A stretch of 40,025 bases of DNA, taken from positions 1 to 40,025 of the forward strand of contig JAVVPD010000009.1 in NCBI GenBank assembly GCA_036655975.1, in the 5' to 3' direction. Positions 21,893 to 29,737 of the stretch are shown here, one piece after another. Within the stretch, counting starts at the first letter, position 1. The number at the start of each line of letters is the position of its first letter. The notes below the pieces were generated by a model. It did not search any database. It worked only from the letters and a program-made list of their open reading frames with translations, and was not told the DNA's origin. The translations under genes and the position numbers were made by a program. The stretch comes from CASQEL01 sp036655975 (GTDB lineage Bacteria; Desulfobacterota; Desulfovibrionia; Desulfovibrionales; Desulfovibrionaceae).

Positions 21893-23927
21893 TGCATCGT
21901 TTCAGAAAATCCTGCCCTTCAGCACTGCTGAGGAAGGTTTTGAGGACGCCAGTAATCTCAGTGTCAAAATGAGGGCCGGAAAGAATATCTAGGGCTTCTT
22001 GCACATTGTGGGCCTTCCGGTACGAACGGGGGCGCATCAAGGCGCAAAAGGTATTGGCAACACACAAAATACGGGCATCAATACGGATTTCCGCACCCCG
22101 CAAGCCCTTGGGGTAGCCTGTGCCGTCCATACATTCGTACATTTGATAGATCGCGTCTTGCACGGGCACACCAAAATCGATATCTGCCAATACCGCGCGG
22201 GTGTATTCCACATGTTTATGCATGGCCTCACGTTCTTCAACGGTCAGCGCGCCTTCCTTGGTACGCAGGCTTGCGGGCAAGTGCAGCATACCCAATTGCG
22301 ACAGGCTCGCCGCAGCCCGCACGGTCGCAATATGCACAGCTTCCAAACCCAGAAGAGAGGCCAGCCTTTGGGCAAGATCAGCGCTAAGGGTTGACTGCCC
22401 ACTAAGATAGGGGTCAACCGTTTCCAAAGAGCGCAACAGCACGGTCACCATCTGCTGCGTCAGGTGCTGACTTTTTTCGTGGGCTTTCATGATATCACTG
22501 ATATCACGGTAAACCACGACCACATCGGTAATAGCCGTCCCCTCAGCACGCAAGGGGGAACACAGCACCTGATAGATGCGTTTTTCGCCAAGAATAATGA
22601 GTGTTTCGGTATAGGTGGTACTCTTGCCCGTTTTGAGCAATTCCGTTGTCTGAGGGTTCAACGATTTTACGGTGCTCAACGCGCTGATAATGCTCTCATG
22701 ATATTGCCCCAATAAAGCCTCGGGGGACTGCCCCACCATCTCGGCAAAGGCTAAATTTGCATACGCTATTTTGCCCGTCAGATCTTTCAAAACAATGCCC
22801 GCAGGCACAGCACTATTGACTTTATTCAGCAACTGCCTTTGCGCGTTGACTTTTTTGTACAGGGTGTGCAATTCCACAGTAACGGCCTTTTCGCGCTGGC
22901 CCATCAACCACCACCACGCCATGCCGATCAGCAAAAATACGCACACAAGACAGATGCCCATGAGCAATAACAAATTTTGCTTATACTGTGCATAGCCTTC
23001 TTCAGCGCGGCTCTGCTGTATTTCGTAGGATAGCAAGATGGGGGTGTTCACAATTCCCACAGCCAAAGAATACACAAAGCTGTTATCTACCAACGATCGC
23101 AGCCCAAAAGGCAAAGAGCTGGCCCCCTCCACATACCAACGGGGGAAGGGGTTAATGCTAATATTTTTAAGGGGGGAAACCTCTTGCAGGCTGGTATCCG
23201 TTTTCTGCAACAGGCGCCACTGTTCTCCGGTAAAGGGATTTGGTGGAGGCAGCTCCCGAAGCACGCCGCTCAGGTCACAAGACACCATGAGTACCCCCAT
23301 GGGCTTGCTGTTTTTTTCAGCAATATAGAGGGGCGGAAACACCGGATAAAATATAGTCCCCAACAGCAGAGCGGATTCGTTGCGGTACATGGGGAGCAGA
23401 TACACCTCACCCTTTTCCAATACGCGGGCTGCCCCTTCCCATTGCGCTTTGGTGGGCTGTGGGGCTTTTGCAAGGCTGGAGATAGCTACTTTTTTATTGG
23501 CCGTCAGTAAGGTCACCTCCACCACATTATTTTCACGGGCAAAATTACTGAGCAATTTCCGCATGACCGGAATCTGCTGGTGTAATTTTTCCGTTTCCAG
23601 CGTGGGGGCCTCTTCGCCGGATCCGTCTTTCGCGTCCGCGTATATTTCAAACGTAAACAGGCGAATAAGATCCGTATTAGCCATATTGCGAACCTGCACA
23701 ATCAGGTTGCCCGTTATGGCGGCAATGGCGGCGCTCCGGGGCTGCACTTGTTCATACAAGCGGCGCTCAATACTCGTCCGCATATCGGCATACGCGCTGG
23801 CCAGCATTATCTGTACAATCAACGCCGCCGCCCCCAAAATAATGACGCACAGAATATATATGAAGATACGCGCGTGCTTGCGAGCGGAAGAACTGGTATT
23901 CATATTTTTAAAAGACTGCATATTCAT
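21879..23927 (-). CDS. Membrane sensor with PAS and degenerate HD-GYP domains
   Basis: A 682-residue protein. The first transmembrane helix is at about 18-42, followed by an extracytoplasmic sensor region (about 43-310, Cache-like) and a second helix (about 318-343). A PAS domain spans about 365-480 (LLNKVNSAVPAGIVLKDLTG, ANLAFAEMVGQSPEALLGQ). The C-terminal domain (about 495-670) is built like HD-GYP, keeping MDGTGYPKGLRG and the GYP signature. Metal and catalytic positions are lost: the HD pair is replaced (SQLGMLHLP), HHE reads MYE and the late aspartate is Asn (ANTFCAL). It is therefore probably a binding or signalling module and not a c-di-GMP phosphodiesterase. It lies 6 bases after the membrane fusion gene of the type I system, suggesting control of that exporter or its substrate. 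Confidence 0.85.
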   Translation of the reverse strand: MNMQSFKNMNTSSSARKHARIFIYILCVIILGAAALIVQIMLASAYADMRTSIERRLYEQVQPRSAAIAAITGNLIVQVRNMANTDLIRLFTFEIYADAKDGSGEEAPTLETEKLHQQIPVMRKLLSNFARENNVVEVTLLTANKKVAISSLAKAPQPTKAQWEGAARVLEKGEVYLLPMYRNESALLLGTIFYPVFPPLYIAEKNSKPMGVLMVSCDLSGVLRELPPPNPFTGEQWRLLQKTDTSLQEVSPLKNISINPFPRWYVEGASSLPFGLRSLVDNSFVYSLAVGIVNTPILLSYEIQQSRAEEGYAQYKQNLLLLMGICLVCVFLLIGMAWWWLMGQREKAVTVELHTLYKKVNAQRQLLNKVNSAVPAGIVLKDLTGKIAYANLAFAEMVGQSPEALLGQYHESIISALSTVKSLNPQTTELLKTGKSTTYTETLIILGEKRIYQVLCSPLRAEGTAITDVVVVYRDISDIMKAHEKSQHLTQQMVTVLLRSLETVDPYLSGQSTLSADLAQRLASLLGLEAVHIATVRAAASLSQLGMLHLPASLRTKEGALTVEEREAMHKHVEYTRAVLADIDFGVPVQDAIYQMYECMDGTGYPKGLRGAEIRIDARILCVANTFCALMRPRSYRKAHNVQEALDILSGPHFDTEITGVLKTFLSSAEGQDFLKRCTAKA

Positions 23928-23933
23928 AGCGGT

Positions 23934-25433
23934 TTACCGTTCGGTGAGGGCGTTTTGACGCGCTTTAAGTATGGGCTTGAGCAAATAGCTGAGCACTGTT
24001 TTTTTACCGGTCAAAATATCCACGGTGGTAATCATGCCCGGAATAATAGGTAAATGCTCTTGCCGATAACTGATGGATGTTTTCGGCGTACGCACTTTCA
24101 CCAGATAATAAAAATCGCCGCGCTTATCTTCAATAGTATCCGCGCTGATTTGCTCAAGATGGCCTTCCAGACCGCCGTAAATAGAAAAATCATACGCGGA
24201 AACCTTCACCACAGCCTTTTGCCCGGGGTGTAAAAAGGCCACGTCTGCCGGGCGCACCCGCGCTTCTACGAGCAAAGTATCGTCCAGCGGCACTATTTCC
24301 ATAATAGATTCACCGGGTTTAACAACCCCACCCACAGAATTAATATACACTTGCTTGACCGTGCCGCGCACGGGCGAGCGCAATTCGGTGCGGGCCACCC
24401 GATCGCCGCCAGCCGCAAGGGTTTCGCGCAAGGAATTCAATTCCATACGCCGCTTGTTAATTTCCTCAGTCACGGCGGAATTCAACTCGGCTTTGCGGAA
24501 GGCAATGCGCTGCTCTGCCTCACGGGCGGCGGCCTGCGCCTTGGGCAGTGAAGCGGCAATGGATTCAATATCTCCCTGCAAAGCTACAACTTTTTGTTCT
24601 AGCCCCAAAAATTCTACGCGCGAATAATTGCGCCGCTGCATCAAGGGATAGGCAATATCACGCTGCTCCGTTGCCAATCTGAGGCTGCGCTCCAACTGGT
24701 TTTTACGCGAAAGTTGCTCTTCCACATCGCGTTGACGCTGATTGAATTGGGACACGAGCACTTCCAGCTCTGCAGCCCTCTGGGTGGTGCGGGCTTTATA
24801 GGTAGCCGTGTGGTCGGCTACAATCCGCTGGCTCATGCTTTCCAGATCGTCCACCAGACGTTCGTCCACCAATTGCTTAATGCCTTCGGCAAGATTGTCC
24901 GGAAACACGGGGGGGGTGTCGGTCAGTTCCGCATTCAGGCGCAGAATAGCCGCTTGGTTATCCAGCGCTTTACTAATGGCATCTCGGTAATAGCTGCCCG
25001 CCATTTCATTATCAAGGCGCGCCAAGGGTGTGCCCTTTTCCACTATTTGCCCTTCGCGCACCAGCACGCTTTGCAAAATGCCGCCTTCAAGGTTTTGAAT
25101 GGCCTGCGTCCGCTGGGAAGAAACCACCTGCCCTTCGGCATGGGTAACTTCATCCACCGTGGCAAAGGCGGCCCACAGGATAATGCACAGGAAAAACACG
25201 CACACGGTCAGCGACAGGATACGCACCCCTCTTGTGGGGGTACGCGCCAGCGCAGCGTCGACTTCATTCACGTAGGACAATTCTTCAGGGACAAGACGCG
25301 CAAGATCCGGATCCATGGGCAGAGGGGGAGTCTGCACGCTCGACCTAGACGACCTTGCCAGATCTCGTATTCGAGAAAGGAGGGCAAGTGCCTTTTCCTT
25401 CCCTTGAGCCATAGAGGTATTTTTTTCTGCCAT
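23934..25433 (-). CDS. Type I secretion membrane fusion protein, HlyD/LapC family
   Basis: A 499-residue periplasmic adaptor. It has a short cytoplasmic N-terminus and one transmembrane helix (about residues 49-71). A biotinyl-lipoyl-like half follows (VTHAEGQVVSSQRTQAIQNLEGG, VREGQIVEKGTPLARLDN), then long coiled-coil helices (about 140-340) and the closing half-domain with RTELRSPVRGTVKQVYINSVGGVVKPGE. It joins the inner-membrane ABC exporter to TolC. The start has AAGGA eight bases ahead. It lies 21 bases after the ABC gene and six before the sensor gene. The transmembrane and coiled-coil layout is standard, with no defect seen. Confidence 0.93.
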   Translation of the reverse strand: MAEKNTSMAQGKEKALALLSRIRDLARSSRSSVQTPPLPMDPDLARLVPEELSYVNEVDAALARTPTRGVRILSLTVCVFFLCIILWAAFATVDEVTHAEGQVVSSQRTQAIQNLEGGILQSVLVREGQIVEKGTPLARLDNEMAGSYYRDAISKALDNQAAILRLNAELTDTPPVFPDNLAEGIKQLVDERLVDDLESMSQRIVADHTATYKARTTQRAAELEVLVSQFNQRQRDVEEQLSRKNQLERSLRLATEQRDIAYPLMQRRNYSRVEFLGLEQKVVALQGDIESIAASLPKAQAAAREAEQRIAFRKAELNSAVTEEINKRRMELNSLRETLAAGGDRVARTELRSPVRGTVKQVYINSVGGVVKPGESIMEIVPLDDTLLVEARVRPADVAFLHPGQKAVVKVSAYDFSIYGGLEGHLEQISADTIEDKRGDFYYLVKVRTPKTSISYRQEHLPIIPGMITTVDILTGKKTVLSYLLKPILKARQNALTER

Positions 25434-25454
25434 ATGAAAAATCCTTGGGGAAAA

Positions 25455-27713
25455 CTACTTTGTCGAAGGCTGCGCCGATGATCCCACAGGTGCACTGTCA
25501 GGCGGCGCGCTGACATGCGTTTTAGATACTTGCGCGCGTAAGCGTTGCAAAATTTCCGCCTTCGGCCCGTCCATAACAATGCGCCCTGCATCTATCACCA
25601 CAAGCCTGTCGACAATTTCTAGCATACTCAAGCGGTGAGTAATCAAAATAAGTGTTTTGTTCTGCATAACGCTCTGCAAGCGCTTTTGCACCGTAAACTC
25701 AGAAGCATTGTCCATATTGCTCGTGGGTTCGTCTAAAATAAGCACTTCAGGGTCGCGCACCAGCGCGCGCGCCAAAGCCACGGCTTGTCTTTGCCCACCG
25801 GACAAAGCCCGCCCCTGTTCGCCCACCTGCGCGCCAAAGCCCGCAGGATTCTGGCGCACAAAATCCACCACCCCGCTCAAATTGGCCGCACGTAAAATAA
25901 GATGGTCGTTGATAGAGGGATCGCCCAGTGCGATGTTTTCACGAATACTGCCGTAGAACAGCACCACATCTTGGGGGAGAAAACCCACCCTTCCGCGCAA
26001 GTCCGCGCCGGCCAATTGACGGATATCCACCCCGCCCATACGCACGGCCCCTTCAGCGGGCTGATACAGGCCGATGAGCAATTTGCCCAAAGTGCTTTTC
26101 CCCGACCCCATGCGCCCCACAATGCCGACCTTTTCCCCCTGATTGATCGTCAGGTTGATCTGGCTTAAGGCCTGCCGCTCACTCCCCGGATAGCTAAAGG
26201 AAATATTTTCCACGACAAAAGAGGTTTCCAGCGAACCGAAGTCCACGCAGGTACGCTCGTCCTGATTTTCCGAGGGCAAGGCCATGAGCACGTCTAGCGC
26301 GGTGAGTGACATTTGAGAATTCTGAAAACGCGTCAAAAGGCTTGCCATTTGCATCAAAGGGGCCATAGTGCGGCCCAACAGGATATTACAGCCAATCAAG
26401 CCGCCCATGGTCAATTTGCCGCCCGCAATAAGGTACACGCCCCACACCACCGTGGCGACCGTCACCAATTGGGTCACCAGCATGGAGATAGCAATGGCAA
26501 GATTATTATATTTACGCCCCTCGCACGAAGAACGTGCGGAACTTCCCACCACAGACTCCCACAAATGCTGCATACGGCTTTCTGCCATGGAGCTTTTGAT
26601 GGTTTCGAGGCCATTGACCATTTCTACCAACAAAGCATTTTTGTGCATATTCTGCTTATAATTTTCTTCAGCGCTCCGTTTGGAGGCCCTTTGCAGATAC
26701 ACGCCCACGGCAAATAACAGTGGCATAGCGACTAAGGGTAAGGTGCCCAAAGGGCCACCGATAAAAAAGAGCAGCCCCAAAAACAAAAATAAAAAAGGCA
26801 CGTCAATACAGGCCAACAGCGTTGACGAGCTAAAAAATTCACGCAAGGCTTCAAATTCACGCAGATTATTGACAAGCGCGCCGGTAGATTCTGGGCGGCT
26901 GTCCAGACGCATGGTGAGCACTTTGTCCACAAGGGCGCTGGACAACACCACATCGGCATTGCGTCCGGCCACGTCCACAAAATGGCTCCGCAGCGAACGT
27001 AACAAAAAGTCGAATAAATAGGCGATAGTTATACCTATCGCCAAAACCCACAGGGTTTCAAGGGCATTGTTAGGAACCACCCTGTCGTACACGTTCATGA
27101 CAAAAAGCGGACTGATAACGCCGATGAGGTTGATAACAATACTGGCAAAAGCCACATGCCGATAAATGGGCATATAAAAACGTAATACGTCCCAGAACCA
27201 GCGTTTGCCCTTGGCAAGCTGCACTTTTTCCGAGCGTGCGTCCAAACGTGCTTCCAACACTGCAAAAAGCGCATAGCCGGAATACACGCTTTCCATCTCA
27301 TTCACGGCAACGCGCTTCGGTATTTCGGCATCTTCAGGAAAAATAACATCAGCCTTATCGTCGCGCAGGCCCAGCAGCACGCAGGAGCGATTCTCCGTAA
27401 GCAGCAGCACGCACGGCATGGTCATGGGCAAAATATCCGAAAGATTTTTGCGGTATAAAATGGAGCCTTTTAATCCCGCACGCGCGACGGCCCGCAGGCA
27501 CGAACCGGGGGTTATTTGGGCACTGCCCGCCAAACCCGCCAAGAGATATTGGGCGGAAACGACCTTTCCCCGTAAACGGAGCAAAGTAGCCAAACTACGT
27601 AATAGAGGAGGAGAAAAATCGACATCCGAGGGCGCTAAAGGGCCAAGCTGTTGCGGGGCTGGGACTGCGCCCTCGGGGGCAACGGCTTCTGGGGAACTGT
27701 GCGTGTCCGTCAT
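25455..27713 (-). CDS. Type I secretion ABC exporter, LapB-like
   Basis: A 752-residue permease-ATPase fusion. The N-terminal region (about 30-155) resembles a C39-like domain without the catalytic cysteine motif, as in exporters of large RTX-type adhesins. A six-helix membrane domain (about 175-470) follows. The ATPase has Walker A GRMGSGKSTLGKLL, the signature LSGGQRQAVALARAL, Walker B VLILDEPTSNMD and the H-loop LILITHRLSML. It powers one-step export across both membranes with the HlyD and TolC proteins encoded on either side. The substrate is not in the window. Upstream lies an assembly gap, so the distance to the tolC gene is unknown. Confidence 0.94.
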   Translation of the reverse strand: MTDTHSSPEAVAPEGAVPAPQQLGPLAPSDVDFSPPLLRSLATLLRLRGKVVSAQYLLAGLAGSAQITPGSCLRAVARAGLKGSILYRKNLSDILPMTMPCVLLLTENRSCVLLGLRDDKADVIFPEDAEIPKRVAVNEMESVYSGYALFAVLEARLDARSEKVQLAKGKRWFWDVLRFYMPIYRHVAFASIVINLIGVISPLFVMNVYDRVVPNNALETLWVLAIGITIAYLFDFLLRSLRSHFVDVAGRNADVVLSSALVDKVLTMRLDSRPESTGALVNNLREFEALREFFSSSTLLACIDVPFLFLFLGLLFFIGGPLGTLPLVAMPLLFAVGVYLQRASKRSAEENYKQNMHKNALLVEMVNGLETIKSSMAESRMQHLWESVVGSSARSSCEGRKYNNLAIAISMLVTQLVTVATVVWGVYLIAGGKLTMGGLIGCNILLGRTMAPLMQMASLLTRFQNSQMSLTALDVLMALPSENQDERTCVDFGSLETSFVVENISFSYPGSERQALSQINLTINQGEKVGIVGRMGSGKSTLGKLLIGLYQPAEGAVRMGGVDIRQLAGADLRGRVGFLPQDVVLFYGSIRENIALGDPSINDHLILRAANLSGVVDFVRQNPAGFGAQVGEQGRALSGGQRQAVALARALVRDPEVLILDEPTSNMDNASEFTVQKRLQSVMQNKTLILITHRLSMLEIVDRLVVIDAGRIVMDGPKAEILQRLRAQVSKTHVSAPPDSAPVGSSAQPSTK

Positions 27714-27801
27714 ATTCTGCCTGCATTTAGTAATAAATCAGGAAATCATATTGCGTCTAAATACGATAAAATTCAGGAAAAAGCAACTAAACATTCTTTT
27801 T

Positions 27802-27901
27802 NNNNNNNNNNNNNNNNNNNNNNNNNNNNNNNNNNNNNNNNNNNNNNNNNNNNNNNNNNNNNNNNNNNNNNNNNNNNNNNNNNNNNNNNNNNNNNNNNNN
27901 N
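27802..27901. other. Assembly gap, 100 N (length unknown)
   Basis: A 100-N scaffold gap between the secretion tolC and the ABC exporter gene. The left flank ends and the right flank begins with the same short TTCTTTTT, so the true gap may be a collapsed homopolymer break of little or no length. Confidence 0.98.
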
Positions 27902-27912
27902 TTCTTTTTTGG

Positions 27913-27967
27913 GTATGTTCTATAGTAAAAGCCCTACCTCGGCAGAGCTTTTTACTATAGAGCATAC
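27913..27967. repeat. Long inverted repeat after the secretion tolC
   Basis: Arms of 18 bases (27913-27930 and 27950-27967), paired except for one G-T wobble, enclose a 19-base centre. The structure lies 28 bases past the tolC stop and abuts the assembly gap. Next to it, 27968-27982 is identical to 38078-38092 in the fliD-fliS gap. It may attenuate transcription between tolC and the exporter gene, or be a relative of the dispersed repeat family (ATGYTCTA ends). Confidence 0.7.
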
Positions 27968-27995
27968 ACGGGGCGGGCGACGCTTCCCGGCGGCC

Positions 27996-29402
27996 TTATT
28001 TTGAAAAATCCATCACCGGTTTGGAAGCGACAACAGGGGACGGTGTTTCGTACAAACCTTTGGTTTCAATATTTAAAGTCGGCAACAATACGCCGGCGAG
28101 CGCGTACAAACTGTAGCCGCCCACCAGTATATTTCCCGCAGCCGTGGCCGCCTGTACCGAAGTGTTGAACAATTCACTTTCCGCATCCAGTACGTCCCGT
28201 AAACTGCGCTGCCCCGTATAGAACTGTTCCAGATAGGCATCACGGGTTTGCGTATTATACTTGATGGCATTGGTGTAATGCTTATGCTGTTCTTGGGCAG
28301 ACTGGTAACCTGTCCACGTATTTTGCACCTGTAGCACCAATTCGTCCATAAAGTTATACAGCACCTGCCGCGACTGGCGCACCTTGGCGGACATGGCTTT
28401 GGTATTGGCGACATCCGCCCCGCTGTTAAACACATTCCAGCGCACTACGCCCATAATATCTACGCCGGAGGTCCACTGGTCATCATGCCCGCCCCGGTTG
28501 GAATAGCTGGGGCCAGCTTCAAGGTTGAGCATAGGGTGAAAATTGGATTCAGCCAATTCCTTATTGCCCGTGGCAGCGCGGATATCGGCCTTGTAGGCGA
28601 CAATTTTAGGATTCTTCGCCTCCGCCGTTTCCAAGACTGTCCCCGGAGATTCGTACATGGGCATGGGCAACACAACGCTTTCTATCGCGCTGGGCACAGG
28701 CGTACCGGTAAGGCGGCGGTAGCTGGCTTCCCCTTGCAGCAATGCGGCCTTGGCATCAGCCAGCGTGGACAAAGCCCGCGCTAAACGGCCCTCTGTCTGG
28801 GTCACATCAGCCATGGTGTCCGCGCCCAAGCTTTCACGATCCCGTGACGAGGCTAAAATTTCCTGATGCCTTTTCACGTTAGCCACTGCCAATTCCAAAA
28901 TTTTACGGCGGCGCAGCAGGTCAACATGCGCGATGATACTGTCCAGCCCCAGCGTGGTAGCGTTATCAAACACCCGCTCGGTCATGGAATCAAGGGTAGC
29001 TTCAGCCGTCCGCACCCGGCTGCGGGTGGCAAAACCGTCCCACAGGGGTTGTACGAGCGTGGCCCCCACGTTTGAAGCGCCGTACAAGGCGGCATCGTCT
29101 TGGTAGGAGCGGGTGGTACTGTCACTTAACTGACGCGCCCCTCCCCGTGCCGTTATATCCACACGGGGCCCCCACCCCGCCTGGGCACGGCGAACTTCAC
29201 TTTGCACAGCGGCACGATTTTCCTGGATAACCTTAATGGCGCGATGATTACGCAAGGTTGCGTTAATAGTATCAACCACGGTTACCGTCTTCCCCACACT
29301 CTGCGCTGGCGGCAAGGTGTCTTTCGCCTTTGTCGCCGCCTGTGCGGTCAGGGGCGTCAGCAGCAATACCCCAAAGAGATATACCATAAGATTATAGTTC
29401 AT
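27996..29402 (-). CDS. Type I secretion outer-membrane channel, TolC/LapE-like
   Basis: A 468-residue TolC-family protein with a clear signal peptide (about residues 1-22, cleavage after AQA). Family features are present in both halves: TINATLRNHRAIKVIQENRAAV, WDGFATRSRV, VDIMGVVRWNVFNSGAD and the closing FYTGQRSLRDVLDAESELFN. The terminal features fit the agglutination-type (LapE/TolC) secretion subgroup. It is the first gene of the secretion operon, with the ABC exporter and adaptor downstream. It differs from the other TolC-like gene at 12084-13403, which lacks a partner pump. Upstream is a 335-base AT-rich control region. Confidence 0.93.
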   Translation of the reverse strand: MNYNLMVYLFGVLLLTPLTAQAATKAKDTLPPAQSVGKTVTVVDTINATLRNHRAIKVIQENRAAVQSEVRRAQAGWGPRVDITARGGARQLSDSTTRSYQDDAALYGASNVGATLVQPLWDGFATRSRVRTAEATLDSMTERVFDNATTLGLDSIIAHVDLLRRRKILELAVANVKRHQEILASSRDRESLGADTMADVTQTEGRLARALSTLADAKAALLQGEASYRRLTGTPVPSAIESVVLPMPMYESPGTVLETAEAKNPKIVAYKADIRAATGNKELAESNFHPMLNLEAGPSYSNRGGHDDQWTSGVDIMGVVRWNVFNSGADVANTKAMSAKVRQSRQVLYNFMDELVLQVQNTWTGYQSAQEQHKHYTNAIKYNTQTRDAYLEQFYTGQRSLRDVLDAESELFNTSVQAATAAGNILVGGYSLYALAGVLLPTLNIETKGLYETPSPVVASKPVMDFSK

Positions 29403-29563
29403 AATACCTTCCTCTCACAAACGTTCATTTTTAGGCGGCATGTGCAACAGGACAAATTTTCCCCTGCTAGCAGCACTACGCCGTGTCTACACTGACAGCT
29501 GCAAAAACCTAACCAACATGAATACAATCATTTTTTAAAAAAAGTCAAGATTTTATATTATAA

Positions 29564-29596
29564 ATGTAGTAATAGATATATTATCTATCACTACAT
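29564..29596. promoter_or_regulatory. AT-rich palindrome in the secretion operon control region
   Basis: Two 14-base arms (29564-29577 and 29583-29596; ATGTAGTAATAGAT) with one mismatch surround a 5-base centre, about 160-195 bases before the tolC start. On the minus strand TTGACT (29548-29543) could be a -35 hexamer with a weak -10 17-18 bases on. The rest of the 29403-29737 gap is AT-rich, with no ORF or RNA gene recognised. It looks like an operator or binding site for a DNA-bending protein; the regulator is unknown. Confidence 0.45.
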
Positions 29597-29737
29597 ATGT
29601 CAAAATATATTATTCTGCTATTTTATGCGGGTATTTTTCAAGTGTTTCAGCAATAAAAGCACAATATTACAAAAGAGTGCGGTCACAACGCGGCCCTTGG
29701 TCAGCCCCAAACGCCGCAGGCAGCGGGTCTAAAAATC

